Assembly: GCA_963663975.2 (NCBI GenBank)
Contig: CAXXRA010000002.1
Location: forward strand, 62,001-126,000
Direction of reading: 5' to 3'
Origin: JANQRX01 sp963663975
GTDB lineage: Bacteria > Pseudomonadota > Alphaproteobacteria > Rhizobiales > Kaistiaceae
DNA: 64,000 bases
Positions 61,073 to 64,000 of this stretch are shown one piece after another. Below the pieces are notes generated by a model that was not told the origin of the DNA, did not search any database, and saw nothing but the letters and a program-made list of their open reading frames with translations. Position numbers and translations under genes: made by a program. Position 1 is the stretch's first letter, and every line of letters starts with the position of its first letter.

Positions 61073-61643
61073 ATCAACGATTGAACGTTTTCGTAACGAA
61101 CATTTTGCAGATCGTTTTGTGGTCGGAGTGCATATCCGACACGGCAATACTGGAGAGAAGATCGGACATGGTCGACAGAGGTTCATTCGCGCCGGAACAC
61201 GTGCTATTTTGAAGCGATGCACTGACCTTCTACAGGCTAATGATATCGACGAATCTACTTTACTATTTCTCTGCACTGATTCCTTTGACCTTCAGCGAGA
61301 ATTCTTGGAACACTATGCCAACACGATCGTGCATAACACTACGCTCAAAAGGGAGCAGGGACGTTTGTACACTCCAGAATTCGGCCTAAAGGGCATCGAA
61401 GATGCTCTGATAGAAATGTTTCTGCTTCGATATTGCAATACTCTGTTGTATAATCCAAGTTGGTTTTCACACTATGCGCGAATCACGGGGAATTTTGATT
61501 TGCCGCCAGTTTGTTTGGACCCACGATGTGACTATACTACAATCGATGAATTAAAAAAAAGAAACGTATCTGGCCTCCCTTGGCAGGTCGAAGAGCATAA
61601 TTCACAAGACATTACGTTTTCTGACGCGTTCGAAAAATATTAG
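61073..61643 (+). pseudogene. NodZ-like fucosyltransferase, 3' part
   Basis: C-terminal ~190 codons: VVGVHIRHGNTGEKIGHGRQ contains the GDP-fucose-binding HIRHGN motif of NodZ/FUT8 enzymes, followed by LFLCTDSFDLQREFLEHYAN, LIEMFLLRYCNTLLYNPSWF and FSDAFEKY before TAG 61641-61643. Without the 5' part it lacks a start region and is unlikely to be functional while the IS is present. Confidence 0.78.
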
Positions 61644-62159
61644 AGGGGGAAGATTTTAACGTCAGGGTACCCAGTACTAATATATTTTGTTGCTAATACC
61701 GATTTTAGAAGTTTCTTGTTGTCAGATGCTAACGGCTGGAACTGCCCCGTTGAAGTGGTCGGCCCTAAGGTAATGGGCTTCGCCGAAAATGACGGCGGAT
61801 CGTCGGATGGCGAAGAGGAGCCGCAAGTCTTGAGCGATAGTCGCGAAGCTACGGCAGGATGAGGTGCTGCAATCGCGAGGAATTTTTGGCGGAAGCGATC
61901 CGGCGGAGGGCCGTTACCGAGGTGACGTACCGAGTCCCAAACGTCGGACGCCGGCTATTTCCGCGATCGCCATGGGAACGAGATACCCCGCCGGACGCTT
62001 GAGGAAAGATGCCGCCTGCACGGTCCGATCAAACAGTAGCAGCACCGTCATCCCGATGTGGACCGCCGGCACATATAGGATCCGAAACCAGCCCTGAGCC
62101 TGCTGCCCAGCCGGTACGCAATTGGTTCACCACCATCGGTGCCGCGACCGCGAGCCTTG
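61644..62159. other. 515-bp gap without a supported gene
   Basis: AT-rich first ~100 bp, then GC-rich sequence with only short frames. It may be a junction between two acquired segments. Nothing recognisable was found. Confidence 0.4.
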
Positions 62160-63359
62160 CTACAGGCGGGTTTCGCCGTCCTTGGTCACGAGGTGACAGT
62201 AAGGCATCGGAAAAAGAAGCTTGCCGCCTTTTTCCAGATATGACTGCTCCCTCTTGATAAGCTCATCCTTGAAGAACCAGATGAGGACGAGCATCGTGCT
62301 CGGTTCGAACTCTCTTGCGCTTTCTTCCGAAATAATCTCAATGTCGGTGCCCAGCGTGTGAAGCCCCACTTTCTCTGGGTTGCGCTCGCTGATGTAGGGC
62401 ACCGCTTCGTTGTCTATATCGAAGAATTGTAGAAAAACATTGCCCTTGGTAGAAGCTCCCAAGCCAACGATCATACCGCCCTTTTCATTTTCGAGACGAA
62501 TGTAGTCGTTGATCGTTTTTTTCAATATTTTGACTCGCTCGAAGAATTTTTTATAGGTATTTATCTCAAAACGACTAAGTCTTTCCTCAGCTTGCAGGAG
62601 TTTCAGAAGATTCTCACTTTTTTTCCTCGGATATTCCTTTTTAGTTACGAAAATTCTTATGCTGCCGCCGTTCACGTCATTCGTCGAAGCATCGTAAATC
62701 CTCAGGCCGTTTCGTTCCATAAGGTTATTTAACGTGGTTAACGAAAAATAATATAGATGCTCATGGCAAACGTCGAAGAAGCTCATGTTTTCTATGAGAG
62801 CGGGTAAATAGCTGACCTGTAGGCAAAACACCCCGTCTGAGGCTAGTAGGGATTTGACCCCGCTGTAAAACCGGTTCAGATCTGGCACGCTGTACATCGT
62901 GGCGATGGAGGTCACTATTTTACAATGAATATCAGTTTTTATTTCCCTTACCATGTCAGGATGGAAGAAACCGTTTATTATGGTTATAGAGTCATCAAGT
63001 TTACTCCAGTCGATATTCACAGCTGGCTCAACACCAATTCGGCCATAGGTGGGAGGATAAAAAGACAGCATAGTGCCGTCATTGCAGCCGATATCTAGAA
63101 CGTCGTCCCCGTCATGTAACTCGACCTGATCTAATAGGGCTTCCACCACATCGTTCAACGACTCGCGCATCATGGGATTTGTGCCGGATCGATAGAAATA
63201 GTCACGGAACAACAAGTCCCGATTGACGGTTTCCTTAAGCTGCAACAATCCGCATGACTCGCAAAGTACGACATTAAGCGGAAACCTTATCTTTGCCAGA
63301 GGAGCGACATCGTTATTCTTGACAAAAATGCTGGCAAGATATTGCTCACCGAAGGTCAT
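62160..63359 (-). CDS. SAM-dependent C-methyltransferase with zinc-binding N-terminal domain, >=399 aa
   Basis: Sugar C-methyltransferase architecture: N-terminal zinc domain, central Methyltransf_23-like SAM domain (DVLDIGCNDGTMLSFYP) and C-terminal Methyltransf_14-like domain (MIVGLGASTKGNVFLQFFDI). CESCGLLQL supplies two zinc Cys. The other two (SCRICASEKLTEC) lie upstream of the only Met, in the same frame up to ~63415, where no ATG, GTG or TTG precedes them before a stop at ~63470. So the true start is non-standard or lost to a small error, and 63359 is a minimum. AT-rich; such enzymes act on NDP-deoxysugars. Opposite strand to the fucosyltransferase. Confidence 0.8.
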   Translation of the reverse strand: MTFGEQYLASIFVKNNDVAPLAKIRFPLNVVLCESCGLLQLKETVNRDLLFRDYFYRSGTNPMMRESLNDVVEALLDQVELHDGDDVLDIGCNDGTMLSFYPPTYGRIGVEPAVNIDWSKLDDSITIINGFFHPDMVREIKTDIHCKIVTSIATMYSVPDLNRFYSGVKSLLASDGVFCLQVSYLPALIENMSFFDVCHEHLYYFSLTTLNNLMERNGLRIYDASTNDVNGGSIRIFVTKKEYPRKKSENLLKLLQAEERLSRFEINTYKKFFERVKILKKTINDYIRLENEKGGMIVGLGASTKGNVFLQFFDIDNEAVPYISERNPEKVGLHTLGTDIEIISEESAREFEPSTMLVLIWFFKDELIKREQSYLEKGGKLLFPMPYCHLVTKDGETRL

Positions 63360-63471
63360 GCACTCGGTCAGTTTCTCGCTTGCGCAGATCCGACAAGAAG
63401 TTACGTCTGTATATAGATCCGCCCCTTTATTTTTGACGCTAGCCGTATTTATTTTATGCCCTATTCTCAGA

Positions 63472-64000
63472 AACTACGTTCAAGGATTTCCATCTTCGTC
63501 GACTGCTAGTCGATATCATCGGCGCCGATTCCGCCAACATCATAGCCCTAAGTCGCCCGCGAGGAGGGTGGGCTGGTGCATTTCAAGATCGGAGAGCGCA
63601 GTGCCGGCGCGCTTGAGAAAGAGGCCGCTGTTGCTATAGATGGACGGCGGCCAGCAACGATCTCGCCGTTCCGGCGTGGAGCTTCTTGGTAAAAATGGCC
63701 ACGCGCCCGGCTCACAAATCCGTCGACCGGCGCACCGGGACACACGCGGTTACTCTTATCGCTCATGACGCGGTCATGTCGGTTCGCTTGACCATCGGTC
63801 CATTGAGCGATGATCCCAATCTTCAGCCTCGCTGCTCCTGCCGGCTGACTCCGCCTGGCCTATTCCGACGAAAGCGGGCGACCAGCCGCAATCTACGCCA
63901 CCCAAACCGACATGATCGCAACCATATTGGGCCTCAATGCCGAACACTTTCGACCTCGATACGGTACCATGCATAGGCTTCCGTCAGTCCCTCGTGCAAC
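63472..64000. other. Last 530 bp, no supported gene
   Basis: Only short overlapping frames on both strands, none with recognisable motifs. GC content returns towards the chromosome average. Confidence 0.4.

Noticed and set aside
1..64000. tRNA, rRNA, CRISPR arrays, prophage or toxin-antitoxin modules
   Set aside because: No cloverleaf-like sequences with a T-arm motif, no regularly spaced direct repeats and no recognisable phage or toxin genes were found; a covariance-model scan would be decisive.

Overview
The window reads as chromosome of a GC-rich alphaproteobacterium, most likely order Hyphomicrobiales (Rhizobiales). Pointers are a gcrA cell-cycle regulator preceded by five GANTC (CcrM-type) sites, the hslO-argF-argD/gcrA neighbourhood, a UPF0314 (DUF2585) membrane protein, a BA14K-like small secreted protein, an alpha-type porin, TPR-bearing class III cyclases and a RutR-type regulator with a matching operator. 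No rRNA, tRNA or CRISPR was seen.

Layout. 0-6.5 kb: 3' part of a frameshifted gamma-glutamyltransferase, an AtuA (DUF1446) pair, a divergent serine hydroxymethyltransferase and an MFS exporter. 7-9.5 kb: histidinol-dehydrogenase-like/SDR pair with a truncated LacI regulator, then a BA14K-like protein. 9.8-16.8 kb: dinB, hslO-argF-argD, gcrA, a relic of polyphosphate kinase 2 and an acidic membrane protein. 17-21.3 kb: sulfate activation genes cysNC, cysD, cysQ, threaded with MITE-like elements. 21.3-31.3 kb: ald/lrp, a cyclase-TPR protein, a PiT phosphate permease, NUDIX, a broken hydrolase-cyclase fusion, UPF0314, a DUF5519-like protein and a DM13 protein.

31.3-46.4 kb is a reductive pyrimidine catabolism locus. 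One minus-strand operon runs from a near-perfect RutR operator (39964-39979): omega-aminotransferase, mmsA, N-carbamoyl-beta-alanine amidase, a dihydropyrimidinase reduced to its two ends, an ABC importer (ATPase, two permeases, frameshifted binding protein), and an intrinsic terminator. The divergent rutR-like gene overlaps a carboxylate-amine ligase gene. The first enzyme, preT-preA, lies 4-6 kb away behind a weaker operator-like site. Together they would take uracil/thymine to beta-alanine derivatives and then acyl-CoA, but the second step is missing as assembled.

46.5-64 kb is an accessory, decaying region: one intact and two broken copies of an aminoglycoside-phosphotransferase-like gene, glycosyltransferases, a disrupted porin, an acyltransferase flanked by a divergent inverted repeat, two 2OG-Fe(II) oxygenases, a sulfotransferase, an ELM1-like protein, IS630 and IS30 remnants, and an AT-rich block where an intact IS5-family element splits a NodZ-like fucosyltransferase gene (4-bp TTAA duplication, frame restored on excision), followed by a C-methyltransferase.

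Two themes recur. A TA-flanked MITE-like family of 267-273 bp (three full copies, two truncated) repeatedly sits exactly on TAG stop codons. And an unusually high number of genes carry a single frameshift, an internal deletion or a short tandem duplication, which is either real decay or assembly error; the sequence alone cannot separate these.
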